Assembly (NCBI RefSeq): GCF_008807415.1
Contig: NZ_CP043626.1
Coordinates: 3,596,001 to 3,660,000 of the forward strand
Reading direction: 5' to 3'
Length of the DNA stretch: 64,000 nt
Source: Pseudomonas denitrificans (nom. rej.)
GTDB taxonomy: Bacteria; Pseudomonadota; Gammaproteobacteria; Pseudomonadales; Pseudomonadaceae
Shown piece by piece: positions 49,607-59,304 of the stretch. Both the position numbers and the translations under genes were made by a program. Each line of letters begins with the position of its first letter. Position 1 is the stretch's first letter. The notes beneath the pieces are model-generated. The model searched no databases. It was not told where the DNA came from and saw only the letters and a program-made list of their open reading frames with translations.

Positions 49607-50202
49607 GGCAGGGCATGCACCAGGCGGAAAGTCAGATTCAGGCGCGGAGCAACCGGACGGCGCGTCTTGGCAACCTGATGTTGCCAATAATGCTGTGTCG
49701 CGCCGGACATGACCAGCAGCGATCCGCCGGACAACTCGATGGAGTGTTCGATTGTGTTTCGCCCCTTGCGCCGCAGATCGAAGCGCCGCGTACCGCCAAG
49801 GTTCAGCGAGGCCACCACCGGGTTGCGCCCCAGTTCCGGCTCGTCGTCGCTGTGCCAGCCCATGGAGTCCTGGCCATCGCGGTAGTAGTTGAGCAGCACG
49901 CCGTTGAAACGCTGGCCGGCGGCCTGTTCCACCGCCGAGCGGATTTCCGCCAGCAGCGGCGTCCAGGGCAGCGGCGCGTGGGTCTGGCCGGAATAGGTAT
50001 AGAAAGCCTCGGGATCGCCGTACCAGTTGACCAGGCGCGGCACCGGGTAATCGCGCCCGTGCAGGTGCACGACGGTCTGTTCCCAGGGCGTCTGTTCGAG
50101 CAATTGCTCCAGCCACTGGGCCGCGCGCGACGGCGGGCACCAGTCGGGGACCAGGCGCAGTTCGGCATCGGGGAGAAGGATCGGGGCGTCGTCGAACAGC
50201 AT
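49603..50202 (-). CDS. AlkB-type 2-oxoglutarate/Fe(II)-dependent oxygenase
   Basis: A 199-residue enzyme of the AlkB family (ALKBH2/3-like size), expected to repair methylated bases by oxidative demethylation. The metal motif H-x-D is in MGWHSDDEPEL, the distal His in QHYWQHQV and the 2-oxoglutarate Arg in RLNLTFRLV. The nucleotide-recognition lid contains FNGVLLNYYRDGQDS. Its 3' end overlaps a small basic gene. ATG 50202 (MLFDDAPILL). Confidence 0.93.
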   Translation of the reverse strand: MLFDDAPILLPDAELRLVPDWCPPSRAAQWLEQLLEQTPWEQTVVHLHGRDYPVPRLVNWYGDPEAFYTYSGQTHAPLPWTPLLAEIRSAVEQAAGQRFNGVLLNYYRDGQDSMGWHSDDEPELGRNPVVASLNLGGTRRFDLRRKGRNTIEHSIELSGGSLLVMSGATQHYWQHQVAKTRRPVAPRLNLTFRLVHALP

Positions 50203-50249
50203 GGAAAGCTCGGGTACTCAGCGATGGGCCAGTCTACTCCGCCGCCGGG

Positions 50250-50555
50250 TCAGACCTCGACATCGATCCACAGTCCCTTGCGCTGGGCGGCCTGTACGTC
50301 TTCGCCCAGTTCCTCGACTTCCTCCAGTTCCTCCAGCGCCTCGCCCTCGGGCGTGCCATCGGCGAGCTGGCGACGCTTGCGCCGGCGCTGGTATTCCTCG
50401 CGCAGCGCCTGTTCGTCAGGGCGACGCTCCAGTTCCACGCCGGCATTGCCCGCGCTGGGGGCAGGCGGAGTCACCGGGGCGACATCCGGTCGCGGCTTGG
50501 GCACGTCCTGCTGGGCAGTGACGGGTGCCAGACTATGGGGAATGGGCGGCAGCAT
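50250..50555 (-). CDS. Conserved protein of unknown function upstream of the AlkB-like gene
   Basis: A 101-residue protein with a disordered Pro/Ala/Val-rich N-terminal half (PRPDVAPVTPPAPSAG) and a charged C-terminal half (LREEYQRRRKRRQLADG and ALEELEEVEELGED). The ATG at 50555 is preceded by AGGAAC. No membrane span or known domain. It sits between the AlkB-like gene and divergent rapA. Charge blocks suggest binding to RNA or a protein partner, but nothing specific can be stated. Confidence 0.75.
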   Translation of the reverse strand: MLPPIPHSLAPVTAQQDVPKPRPDVAPVTPPAPSAGNAGVELERRPDEQALREEYQRRRKRRQLADGTPEGEALEELEEVEELGEDVQAAQRKGLWIDVEV

Positions 50556-50787
50556 CGAGTGTTCCTGGGGGCAAGCCCTGTGGAGAAGTGCGCTGACAAG
50601 TCCTCTGGTCAGGCTATCGGCCGGAGCACTACAGACTTGAGTGCGCCTCGCTACACTTTCCACGATTCGCGATGAGTGCGTGCCTCCAACTGCTCTTGCC
50701 GATGATTCGGGCGACCGGAGGTGCCGACGGCCATCGCTGAACGCTGCGCGTTCCGGTACCATAGCCGGCTTTTTTTGGGAGGTGTCC

Positions 50788-53634
50788 ATGGCGCAGTATC
50801 AACCCGGTCAACGCTGGATCAGCGACAGTGAAGCGGAACTCGGCCTGGGGACCATCCTGGCGCTGGACGGCCGCATGCTCACGGTGCTCTATCCCGCCAC
50901 CGGTGATACCCGCCAGTACGCCGAGCGCAATGCGCCGCTGACCCGTGTGCGCTTCGCCCCAGGCGATCAGATCACCCATTTCGAAGGCTGGAAGATGACC
51001 GTCCGCGAAGTGGACGAGATCGACGGCCTGCTGATCTACCACGGCATCACCGCGCAGAACGAGCAGCACACCGTCCCGGAAACCCAGCTGTCGAACTTCA
51101 TCCAGTTCCGCCTGGCCAGCGACCGCCTGTTCGCCGGGCAGATCGACCCGATGTCCTGGTTCGGCCTGCGCTACCACACCCTGGAACACCGCACCCGCCT
51201 GCTGCAGTCCTCGCTCTGGGGCCTGGGCGGCGCCCGCGCGCAACCCATCGCGCACCAGCTGCATATCGCCCGCGAAGTCGCCGACCGCATGGCGCCGCGC
51301 GTCCTGCTGGCCGACGAAGTGGGCCTGGGCAAGACCATCGAAGCGGGCCTGGTGATCCATCGCCAGCTGCTCTCCGGCCGCGCCAGTCGCGTACTGATCC
51401 TGGTGCCGGAAAACCTGCAGCACCAGTGGCTGGTGGAAATGCGCCGGCGCTTCAACCTGGAAGTCGCCCTGTTCGACCGCGAGCGTTTCGTCGAGAGCGA
51501 TGCCAGCAACCCCTTCGAAGACACCCAGCTGGCCCTGGTGGCACTGGAGTGGCTGCGCGAGGACGAGAAGGCCCAGGACGCGCTGTTCGCCGCCGAGTGG
51601 GACCTGCTGGTGGTCGACGAAGCCCACCACCTCGTGTGGCACCCGGAACAGGCCAGCGCCGAATACCAGTTGGTCGAACAACTCTCCCAGGTCATCCCCG
51701 GCGTGCTGCTGCTCACCGCGACCCCGGAACAGCTCGGCCTGGACAGCCACTTCGCCCGTCTGCGCCTGCTCGACCCGGACCGCTTCCACGATCTGGAAGC
51801 CTTCCGCACCGAAAGCACCCAGTACCGCCCGGTCGCCGAAGCGGTGCAGGAGCTGGTGGACCAGGGCAGCCTCTCCCCCGCCGCTCGCCAGGCCATCCAT
51901 GGCTTCCTCGGCAGCGCGGGCGACGAGCTGCTGGCCAGCGTCGAGGCCGGCAATGAAGATGCCCGCGCCCGCCTGGTACGCGAACTGCTCGACCGCCACG
52001 GCACCGGCCGCGTGCTGTTCCGCAACACCCGCGCCGCCGTGCAGGGCTTCCCGGAGCGCCAGCTGCATCCCTATGTGCTGACCAACCCGATCGAGTACAT
52101 GGAACTGCCGCTGGGCGAGCACCCGGACCTCTACCCGGAAGTCAGCTTCCAGGCACAGGCCGAGGACGGCGACGAGAACGCCCGCTGGTGGCGCTTCGAC
52201 CCGCGCGTCGACTGGCTGATCGACACCCTGAAGATGCTCAAGCAGTACAAGGTGCTGGTGATCTGCGCCCACGCCGAGACCGCCCTGGACCTGGGCGACG
52301 CGCTGCGCGTGAAGTCCGGCATCCCGGCCAGCGCGTTCCACGAGGGCATGAGCATCCTTGAGCGCGACCGCTCCGCCGCCTACTTCGCCGATGAAGAATT
52401 CGGCGCGCAGGTGCTGATCTGTTCGGAAATCGGCAGCGAAGGCCGCAACTTCCAGTTCGCCCATCACCTGGTGCTGTTCGACCTGCCGGCCCACCCGGAC
52501 CAGCTGGAGCAGCGCATCGGCCGCCTCGACCGGATCGGCCAGAAGCACACCATCCAGATCCACGTGCCGCACCTGGAGAACAGCCCGCAGGAACGCCTGT
52601 TCCAGTGGTACCACCAGGCGCTCAACGCCTTCCTCAACACCTGCCCCACCGGCAACGCCCTGCAGCATCGCTTCGGCCCGCGCCTGGTGGAACTGCTGGA
52701 CGGCGGCGACGACGACGCCTTCGCGGCCCTGCTGGCCGAAGGCACCGCCGCCCGCGAAGCGCTGGAAGCCGAGATGCACAACGGCCGCGACCGCCTGCTG
52801 GAGCTGAACTCCGGTGGCGCCGGCGAGGGCGAGGCGCTGGTGGAAGAGATCGAGGAGCAGGACGACCAGTTCGCCCTGCCGATCTACATGGAACGCCTGT
52901 TCGACACCTACGGCATCGACAGCGAGGACCACTCCGAGAACGCGCTGATCCTGCGCCCGAGCGAGAAGATGCTCGACGCCAGCTTCCCACTGGGCGACGA
53001 CGAAGGCGTGACCGTCACCTACGACCGCGCCCAGGCCCTGGCCCGCGAAGACATGCAGTTCCTCACCTGGGAACACCCCATGGTGCAGGGCGGCATGGAC
53101 CTGGTGCTGTCCGGCTCGCTGGGCAACACCTCGGTGGCGCTGATCAAGAACAAGGCGCTCAAGCCCGGCACCGTGCTGCTGGAACTCCTGTTCGTCAGCG
53201 AAGCCGTGGCGCCGCGCAAGCTGCAGCTGGGCCGCTTCCTGCCGCCGGTGGCGCTGCGCTGCCTGATGGACGCCAACGGCAACGACCTGTCCTCGCGTGT
53301 GTCCTTCGAGACCCTGAACGACCAGCTGGAAAGCGTGCCGCGCGCCAGCGCCAACAAGTTCGTGCAGGCGCAGCGTGATGTGCTGGCCAAGCAGTTCGCC
53401 CAGGCCGAGACCAAGATCACCCCGCGCCATGCCGAGCGCGTCGAAGCGGCCCGCCAGCAGTTGACCGCGACCCTGGACGAGGAACTGGCGCGCCTGACCG
53501 CGCTCAAGGCCGTCAACCCCAGCGTCCGCGACAGCGAGCTGGACGCCCTGCGCAAGCAGCGCGACGACAGCCTGGCGCTGCTGGACAAGGCCTCCCTGCG
53601 CCTGGAAGCGATCCGCGTACTGGTCGCAGGCTGA
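50788..53634 (+). CDS. rapA: RNA polymerase-associated helicase RapA (HepA)
   Basis: A 948-residue SWI2/SNF2 ATPase, close to E. coli RapA (968), that recycles RNA polymerase stuck on nucleic acid after transcription. Two Tudor-like N-terminal domains start [20 protein letters not shown]. The helicase lobes carry Walker [15 protein letters not shown] near residue 176, DEAHHL near 276, TATPEQLG and the C-lobe motif [16 protein letters not shown] 50788 has a GGGAGG site. A terminator follows. Isolated on the plus strand with its own promoter. Confidence 0.95.
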   Translation: MAQYQPGQRWISDSEAELGLGTILALDGRMLTVLYPATGDTRQYAERNAPLTRVRFAPGDQITHFEGWKMTVREVDEIDGLLIYHGITAQNEQHTVPETQLSNFIQFRLASDRLFAGQIDPMSWFGLRYHTLEHRTRLLQSSLWGLGGARAQPIAHQLHIAREVADRMAPRVLLADEVGLGKTIEAGLVIHRQLLSGRASRVLILVPENLQHQWLVEMRRRFNLEVALFDRERFVESDASNPFEDTQLALVALEWLREDEKAQDALFAAEWDLLVVDEAHHLVWHPEQASAEYQLVEQLSQVIPGVLLLTATPEQLGLDSHFARLRLLDPDRFHDLEAFRTESTQYRPVAEAVQELVDQGSLSPAARQAIHGFLGSAGDELLASVEAGNEDARARLVRELLDRHGTGRVLFRNTRAAVQGFPERQLHPYVLTNPIEYMELPLGEHPDLYPEVSFQAQAEDGDENARWWRFDPRVDWLIDTLKMLKQYKVLVICAHAETALDLGDALRVKSGIPASAFHEGMSILERDRSAAYFADEEFGAQVLICSEIGSEGRNFQFAHHLVLFDLPAHPDQLEQRIGRLDRIGQKHTIQIHVPHLENSPQERLFQWYHQALNAFLNTCPTGNALQHRFGPRLVELLDGGDDDAFAALLAEGTAAREALEAEMHNGRDRLLELNSGGAGEGEALVEEIEEQDDQFALPIYMERLFDTYGIDSEDHSENALILRPSEKMLDASFPLGDDEGVTVTYDRAQALAREDMQFLTWEHPMVQGGMDLVLSGSLGNTSVALIKNKALKPGTVLLELLFVSEAVAPRKLQLGRFLPPVALRCLMDANGNDLSSRVSFETLNDQLESVPRASANKFVQAQRDVLAKQFAQAETKITPRHAERVEAARQQLTATLDEELARLTALKAVNPSVRDSELDALRKQRDDSLALLDKASLRLEAIRVLVAG

Positions 53635-53656
53635 TCCCCGCCATCGCGTCATGAAG

Positions 53657-53690
53657 AAGCCGCCACCGGGCAACCGGTGGCGGCTTTTTT
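53657..53690 (+). terminator. Terminator of rapA
   Basis: Thirteen-bp perfect stem AAGCCGCCACCGG/CCGGTGGCGGCTT with a GCAA loop (53657-53686), then TTTTTT. Confidence 0.95.
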
Positions 53691-53774
53691 CATGCCTGGC
53701 CGGCGCGCCGGCCGACTTCGAAACACCCCGTTACGCCGCTCTATTCCCGGCACGATCGGACACACCGACTACCA

Positions 53775-53816
53775 TTGACGCTGCGCAAGGGAATCTCACC
53801 CATGGGGGGATAGAGT
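53775..53816 (+). promoter_or_regulatory. Anr-type promoter of the universal stress gene
   Basis: TTGACGCTGCGCAA (53775-53788) matches an Anr half-site pair with one weaker arm. A -10 TAGAGT lies at 53811-53816. The implied start near 53823 is 41.5 bases from the box centre, the same geometry as phrS. Confidence 0.6.
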
Positions 53817-53850
53817 TTCCTTACCAAGCCACTCATTGAGGGAACACATC

Positions 53851-54303
53851 ATGTACGAGCGCATTCTGGTAGCGGTGGACGGCAGCCCGGTTTCCGACCG
53901 TGCCCTGGTCGAAGCGGCCAAGCTGGCCCAGCTGAGCGGCGGCGAGCTGCGGGTCATCACCATCGTCGACAGCCCGCTGCGCCATCTGCCCGACTACGCC
54001 GTGTACTACAACCCGGAGCCGCTGCGCGAAGCCGCGCTGAAGGCTGCCGATGACATCCTCGCCAAGGCGAAGGACAAGGTCGCCGAGTTCCCGGTGAAAA
54101 CCAGCTTCGAGCGGGTCTGCCAGGAACGCGCCAGCGAAGAGATCGCCGAGCGCATCGAGGTCGAGGCCGAAGCTTCCAAGGCCGACATCATCGTCATGGG
54201 CACCCACGGCCGCCGTGGCGTGCGCCGACTGATGCTGGGCAGCGTGGCCGAAGGCCTGCTGCGCGTCAGCAACCGCCCGGTGCTGCTGGTTCGCGAGAAG
54301 TAA
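53851..54303 (+). CDS. Universal stress protein (UspA family)
   Basis: A 150-residue UspA-fold protein. The first strand is MYERILVAVDGSPVSDRALV, and the ATP-binding signature reads GTHGRRGVRRLMLGSVAEGL with the C-terminal RPVLLVREK strand. In P. aeruginosa the PA3309 homologue is Anr-induced and aids survival under anaerobic stress; an Anr-type promoter is present here. ATG 53851 has GAGGGA upstream; a TTG at 53836 is less likely. Bounded by terminators on both sides. Confidence 0.93.
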   Translation: MYERILVAVDGSPVSDRALVEAAKLAQLSGGELRVITIVDSPLRHLPDYAVYYNPEPLREAALKAADDILAKAKDKVAEFPVKTSFERVCQERASEEIAERIEVEAEASKADIIVMGTHGRRGVRRLMLGSVAEGLLRVSNRPVLLVREK

Positions 54304-54319
54304 CAGCCCACGCAAAGAC

Positions 54320-54353
54320 AAAAGGCCCTGCGGTTCTCGCCGCAGGGCCTTTT
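54320..54353. terminator. Bidirectional terminator, uspA / phosphoethanolamine transferase
   Basis: Fourteen-bp stem AAAAGGCCCTGCGG/CCGCAGGGCCTTTT (54320-54333 with 54340-54353) with a 6-base loop, symmetric A- and T-runs, between convergent genes. Confidence 0.95.
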
Positions 54354-54383
54354 TCATGGCCGCCGTTCAGGCCGGCCCTCAAG

Positions 54384-56042
54384 TCATTGCGCGGCAGTCA
54401 TGTCGCGCTTGCAGGAGTGGAAGATATCCAGGTCCGGCTGGTACAGGCTGGTGTGCACGCCGTAGAGACCGAGCACCGAGTGGAACAGGTTGTCGTGGCT
54501 CAGCTCGGCACCGTCGGCCTTCTTCTCCAGGCAACCGCGATCCACGCCCATGCCACCCAGCGCACCGCTGCCGAACCACATCACCATGGGCACGTGGGTC
54601 TGCGCCTTCGGGGCGATGGCATAGGGCGCGGCATGCAGGTAGACGCCATTCTCGCCCAGCGACTCGCCGTGGTCCGACACATAGACCATCGAGGTGTCGA
54701 AGCGCTCCTGGTTCTGCTTGAGCAACTCGACCACCCTGGACAGGAAGAAGTCGGTGTAGAGGATGGTGTTGTCGTAGACGTTCACCAGCTCCTCGCTGCT
54801 GCAACTGCCCAGCTGGTTGGTGCGGCACACCGGGGTGAAGCGCTCCAGCGACTTGGGATAGCGCTCGTAGTATTCCGGGCCGTGGCTGCCGTCGGCGTGC
54901 AGGACGATGATGGCGTTGTCCTTCAGGCCATCGATGTAGGCCTGCAGGTTCTGCAGCAGGGCTTCGTCCAGGCAGTTCTTGCCGTCGCAGAACGGGCCGG
55001 GCTGATCCTTCGGAATATCGCGATTGGGCACGCGCAGGCAGGTGCCCTTGCAGTCGCTGTTGTTGTCCAGCCAGAGCACCGACACGCCGACGCGCTGGAG
55101 GATGTCCAGCAGCCCCTGGTTGGTCTTGCCCTTCTTGTCGCTGTAGTCCTCGCGGGGGAACTTGGAGAACATGCAGGGCACCGACACCGCGGTGGAAGTG
55201 CCGCAGGAGCTGACGTTGGTGAAGTTGAGGATGTCGAGTTTCTTCAGTTCCGGGTTGGTGTCGCGGGCGTAGCCGTTGAGGGAGAAGTGGTCCGCGCGGG
55301 CGGTTTCGCCAACCACGAAGATCATCAGCGACTTGCGGCCATCGGCACTCACCTTGCGCGGCATCACTGCGTCCTCGCCGATGGGCTGCACCACCAGGTT
55401 TTCCTTGATGCCCAGGCGCTGCTTGGTGAACTTGCTCACCGCGTAGATGTAGTTGGTCGGGTTGATGAAGTGGGTCAGCTTCTCTTCCTGGCGGAACACC
55501 GGGGCGTAGGTGGAATAGAACGCCCCCACGCAGACGGCGACCACCACCAGGCAGCCGAAGATCACCAGCACCTTGTTCAGCAGGCCACGGAAGAACGGGC
55601 TATAGCGCACCGGTGTCAGCCAGATGATCGCTGCCGGGAGCACGCCGAGCACCAGCAGGTAGCCGAACATGCGTGCACTGAACAAGGCGGCGGCTTCGCC
55701 GGGGTTGGTCTCGACGACGTTCTGCACCATCACGGTATCGATCACGACACCGTAGGAATTCATGAAGTACGCCGCGGCCGCGGACACCAGCGCCACCAGG
55801 GTCAATGCCGGCTTGAGCAGCGGGCGGAACGACACCAGGGTCAGCAGCAGGGTGAAGGCCGCCCACAGGAAGAAGCCGAACGAGGCGAAGAACGCCACGC
55901 CCCACAGGCCCTCCATGGGCACCAGGCTGTTCAGCGCCCGCCAGGTGGCGAAGTTGTAGAACAGCACCAGTGCCAGCGAGAACATCAGGACCAGCCGCGC
56001 GGAACTGACCTGGGGGAAGAGGCGGCGCTTGCCCTCGGACAT
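54384..56042 (-). CDS. Phosphoethanolamine transferase (EptA/CptA type)
   Basis: A 552-residue inner-membrane enzyme with about five N-terminal spans and a periplasmic sulfatase-fold domain. The nucleophile Thr247 is in VVGETARADHFSLNGY, and metal ligands include DHGESLGENGVYLH. It adds phosphoethanolamine to lipid A or core sugars, lowering charge and raising resistance to polymyxin-like peptides. The Cys pairs (CGTSTAVSVPC, CKGTC, CDGKNC) fit disulfides in the periplasm. ATG 56042 has AGGAG at eight-base spacing. EptA-type is likely, but the exact acceptor is uncertain. Confidence 0.92.
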   Translation of the reverse strand: MSEGKRRLFPQVSSARLVLMFSLALVLFYNFATWRALNSLVPMEGLWGVAFFASFGFFLWAAFTLLLTLVSFRPLLKPALTLVALVSAAAAYFMNSYGVVIDTVMVQNVVETNPGEAAALFSARMFGYLLVLGVLPAAIIWLTPVRYSPFFRGLLNKVLVIFGCLVVVAVCVGAFYSTYAPVFRQEEKLTHFINPTNYIYAVSKFTKQRLGIKENLVVQPIGEDAVMPRKVSADGRKSLMIFVVGETARADHFSLNGYARDTNPELKKLDILNFTNVSSCGTSTAVSVPCMFSKFPREDYSDKKGKTNQGLLDILQRVGVSVLWLDNNSDCKGTCLRVPNRDIPKDQPGPFCDGKNCLDEALLQNLQAYIDGLKDNAIIVLHADGSHGPEYYERYPKSLERFTPVCRTNQLGSCSSEELVNVYDNTILYTDFFLSRVVELLKQNQERFDTSMVYVSDHGESLGENGVYLHAAPYAIAPKAQTHVPMVMWFGSGALGGMGVDRGCLEKKADGAELSHDNLFHSVLGLYGVHTSLYQPDLDIFHSCKRDMTAAQ

Positions 56043-56334
56043 CGAGCGCACTCCTTACATCGAGAGTCGGATAGGAAATGGGATGGCCGACCCTGCCGGC
56101 CGGCGGCGCAACTCTAGCGGGCAGTTAGTCAAAAAAGTGTCAAGTTGGCTACAAGCTTCCGGTCGGCGGTCGGAACCGAGATCGGCTGGACACTTGGTAC
56201 TACCGTACGTCGCGCGCCTCCCGGCATTGCGCCGAAAATTCAACGAGTTCCTTGCAGCGTCACCCGGGCTTCCTAGACTTGAAGCAAAGTGATATCAATC
56301 TGCCTCCTCCCCCGACATCCGGAGCATCCCGCCC

Positions 56335-58497
56335 ATGGACTGGCACCAGGACGCCTTACCCGATGCTGTGCTGCTGGAGTGTTCACACAACCCCGGACTG
56401 GTCCTGCTGGCCATCCTGATCGCCTGCGTCGCCAGCTTCGTCGCGCTGAACATCACCGCGCGGATGGTCCGGGCTCCGCAACACGCACACCGCTGGCAGT
56501 GGGTCGGCGGCATCTGCCTGGGCAGCGGCATCTGGTCGATGCACTTCGTCTCCATGCTGGCCTTCCACGCTTCGGTGCCACTGCATTTCGCCGGCGGCCT
56601 GACCCTGCTTTCGCTGCTCATTGCCATCGCCATCTGCGTGGTTGCCATGCGCCTGCTCGCCCACGCCGGGCTGAGCCCGCTGCAGTACCTGCTGGCCGCC
56701 TGCTGCATCGGCGCCAGCATCGCCGGCATGCACTACACCGGCATGGCCGCCATCGAGTCACCACCGATGCAGCACTACGATCCGCTGCTGGTCACCCTCT
56801 CGGTGCTGATGGCCGTGCTGGTGGCCTTCGTCGCCCTGGTGCTGGCACCGGTGCTCAATCGCCAGCCGGCAGGCCGCCAGTGGATCTACCAGATCCTCGC
56901 CAGCCTGCTGCTGGGCGGCGCCATTTCCAGCATGCACTTCACCGGCATGGCCGCACTGACCCTGACCCTGCCCAGCTGGGTAGCGCCGGTGGCGGACCTG
57001 GGGCGCAACAACGCCATCCAGCTCGGCCTGATGGTCGGCCTGCTGGCGCTGGCCGTGGTGCTGGCCGGGCTCTGGGCGGCCTGGATCGAGGACAGCCTGG
57101 AAAGCAAGGTGAGCGAGCTGAGCCGGGTCAACGCCCTGCTCAACCAGCTGGACAGTGCCAACGCCTCGCTGCAGAAACTGGCGCGCTTCGACGGCCTCAC
57201 CGGCCTGCATAACCGCAACGCGCTCAACGACGAGTTCGAGGCCCGCCTGCAACGCAACCGGCAGAAGGGCCAGGGCATGGCAGTCATCCTGCTGGACCTG
57301 GACCACTTCAAGCGGGTCAACGACTCCCTCGGCCATGCCGCTGGCGACGAACTGCTGTGCATCGTCTCTGAGCGCATCCGCAGCGCACTGCGCAGCACCG
57401 ACCTGCTGGCGCGCTTTGGTGGCGACGAGTTCTGCATCCTCGCGGACCTTGGCGAGGATCACGAAGCGCGCATCCTCGCCCAGCGCCTGATGCAACGCAT
57501 GAAGGAGCCGATCAGCATCGCCGGGCGCAGCCTGGTGATGACCATGAGCGTCGGCATCAGCCTGTTCCCCAACGACAGCGAGCAGCCCGAGGAACTGCTC
57601 AAGCACGCCGACCTCGCCCTGTACCAGTCCAAGGGCAACGGTCGCAATGCCACGCATTTCTTCAGTCCGCACCTGAAAACCAAGGCGACCCAGGAACTGC
57701 AGCTGGAAGAAGAATTGCGCAAGGCACTGTGGGACGACGAACTGGTGCTCTACTACCAACCCATCCTGCGCATCGACCACGGCGAAGTGGAGCAGCTCGA
57801 AGCCCTGGTGCGCTGGAAGCACCCGACCCACGGCCTGCTGGCACCGGATCGCTTCATCGGGCTGGCGACCGCCAACGGGCTGATCGGCGCGCTGGATGCC
57901 TGGGTGCTGCGCCGCGCCTGCGAGGACCTGCGCCGCCTGCACGACCTCGGCTACAACGACCTGCGGGTGGCGGTGAACTGCTGCGCCAGCAACCTGGGCC
58001 GCGAAGGGCTGGTCGATGAGGTCCAGCAGACTCTCGCCGACACCGGCCTCGCCGCCCGCTACCTGGAGATGGAAGTCACCGAGAACGCCGTGATGTCCAA
58101 CATCAGCCAGGCCATCCCGCTGCTCAATCGCCTGCGCGACCTGGGCGTGAGCCTGTCCATCGACGACTTCGGCACCGGCTATTCGTCCCTGTCCTACCTG
58201 CGCCAGCTGCCGCTGGATGCGCTGAAGGTGGACCGTTCCTTCATCCGCGACGTGCCGCAATCACGGCGTGACAGCGAGATCGCCCAGGCCATCATCGCCA
58301 TGGCGCAGAAGCTGCACCTTAAGGTGATCGCCGAGGGCGTGGAGCACGCGCAGCAACTGGCGTTCCTGCGCGACAACCATTGCGAGCTCGCCCAGGGCTA
58401 CCTGTTCAGCCGGCCCCTGCCCCTCTCCGCGCTGGTGGAGTTCCTCGACGCCTACCGCGAGGACAGCGACTCGGCGCTGCTGCGCAGCCAGGCCTGA
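56335..58497 (+). CDS. nbdA: NbdA: MHYT-GGDEF-EAL cyclic-di-GMP protein
   Basis: A 720-residue membrane protein. Its seven-span MHYT sensor (residues ~20-245) has the three MHYT-type motifs MHFVSM, MHYTGM and MHFTGM, thought to bind copper and sense NO or O2. A GGDEF domain follows with RFGGDEFCIL near residues 359-368, then an EAL domain with LEALVRWKHP near 488, DDFGTGYSS and IAEGVEHAQ. In P. aeruginosa NbdA the cyclase motif is degenerate (AGDEF) and only the phosphodiesterase acts in NO-induced dispersal; here GGDEF is intact. ATG 56335. Confidence 0.94.
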   Translation: MDWHQDALPDAVLLECSHNPGLVLLAILIACVASFVALNITARMVRAPQHAHRWQWVGGICLGSGIWSMHFVSMLAFHASVPLHFAGGLTLLSLLIAIAICVVAMRLLAHAGLSPLQYLLAACCIGASIAGMHYTGMAAIESPPMQHYDPLLVTLSVLMAVLVAFVALVLAPVLNRQPAGRQWIYQILASLLLGGAISSMHFTGMAALTLTLPSWVAPVADLGRNNAIQLGLMVGLLALAVVLAGLWAAWIEDSLESKVSELSRVNALLNQLDSANASLQKLARFDGLTGLHNRNALNDEFEARLQRNRQKGQGMAVILLDLDHFKRVNDSLGHAAGDELLCIVSERIRSALRSTDLLARFGGDEFCILADLGEDHEARILAQRLMQRMKEPISIAGRSLVMTMSVGISLFPNDSEQPEELLKHADLALYQSKGNGRNATHFFSPHLKTKATQELQLEEELRKALWDDELVLYYQPILRIDHGEVEQLEALVRWKHPTHGLLAPDRFIGLATANGLIGALDAWVLRRACEDLRRLHDLGYNDLRVAVNCCASNLGREGLVDEVQQTLADTGLAARYLEMEVTENAVMSNISQAIPLLNRLRDLGVSLSIDDFGTGYSSLSYLRQLPLDALKVDRSFIRDVPQSRRDSEIAQAIIAMAQKLHLKVIAEGVEHAQQLAFLRDNHCELAQGYLFSRPLPLSALVEFLDAYREDSDSALLRSQA

Positions 58498-58513
58498 GGC
58501 CCGTGATCCAGGC

Positions 58514-59304
58514 TCAGAAGTCGAACTTGCCGGCGCGCCAGCGCGGCAGCCAGCGCAGGGAGTCGGCAGTGGTGCCGGTGGGGCGGTACTCGGCACCCAG
58601 CCAGCCTTCGTAGCCGACATCGTCGAGCACCTGCAGCGGTACTGCGAACTCCATCTCGCCCGAGCCCGGCTCGCCGCGTTCGGGGTAGTCGGCGAACTGC
58701 ACGTGGCCGATCTGGCCCATCAGCGCGTAGATGCAATCCACCAGTTCCAGGCCCATGCGCGCCATGTGGTAGAGGTCCAGCTGCGCGCGCAGGTTTTCCC
58801 GCGCCACGCGCTCGAGCATGTCCTGCAGGTGCTCGGGGTGTTGAGCAGGAAGTCCTTCATGTCGTGGCAGTTGATGGCTTCCATCAGAACGTCGGTGCCG
58901 CTGCCGGCGAAGGCATCGCAGGTGGCGCGCAGGCGCTCGGCGAGGGTCTGCAGCGCGACTTCGCGCTCCTGCCCCTCGACCAGCCGGCCGGCCAGCACGT
59001 TGATGTGCTGCGGCTTGACGATGCGCGCATAGTCCAGCGCCTTGGCCAGCGCCGCTTCGAACTCCGCCGCACGCTCCGGTACGGCGGCGATGCCGGGACC
59101 GCCCTGCATCAGGTCACCGGCCGGCAGATTGATCAGCACCAGCGGCAGGCCGGCTTCGTCCAGTGCGGCTTTCAGGTCCTGCGCGGGGACGTCGTAGGGA
59201 AACTGGATCTCCACGCCCTCGAAACCGGTTTTCGCGGCGGCGTCGATACGCTGCAGCAGCGGGACTTCGGTGAACAGCAGGGACAGGTTGGCGCAGAGTT
59301 TCAT
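58514..59304 (-). pseudogene. hyi: Hydroxypyruvate isomerase-like gene (hyi), frameshifted
   Basis: The minus-strand frame from ATG 59304 reads MKLCANLSLLFTEVPLLQRI and continues as a TIM-barrel hydroxypyruvate isomerase to DMKDFLLNTP, then loses the frame near 58836. The rest, MLERVARENLRAQLDLYHMA through AEYRPTGTTADSLRWLPRW, continues in another frame to the stop at 58514. One missing G/C around 58835-58836 (CCCCGAGCAC where CCCCGGAGCAC is expected) restores a 263-residue protein, the usual size. It is coupled by an ATGA overlap to the reductase gene upstream. A true recent mutation or a sequencing error is possible. Confidence 0.85.

Noticed and set aside
50629..53673. 1014-codon minus-strand frame opposite rapA
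   Set aside because: Shadow of rapA, which has all SWI2/SNF2 motifs.
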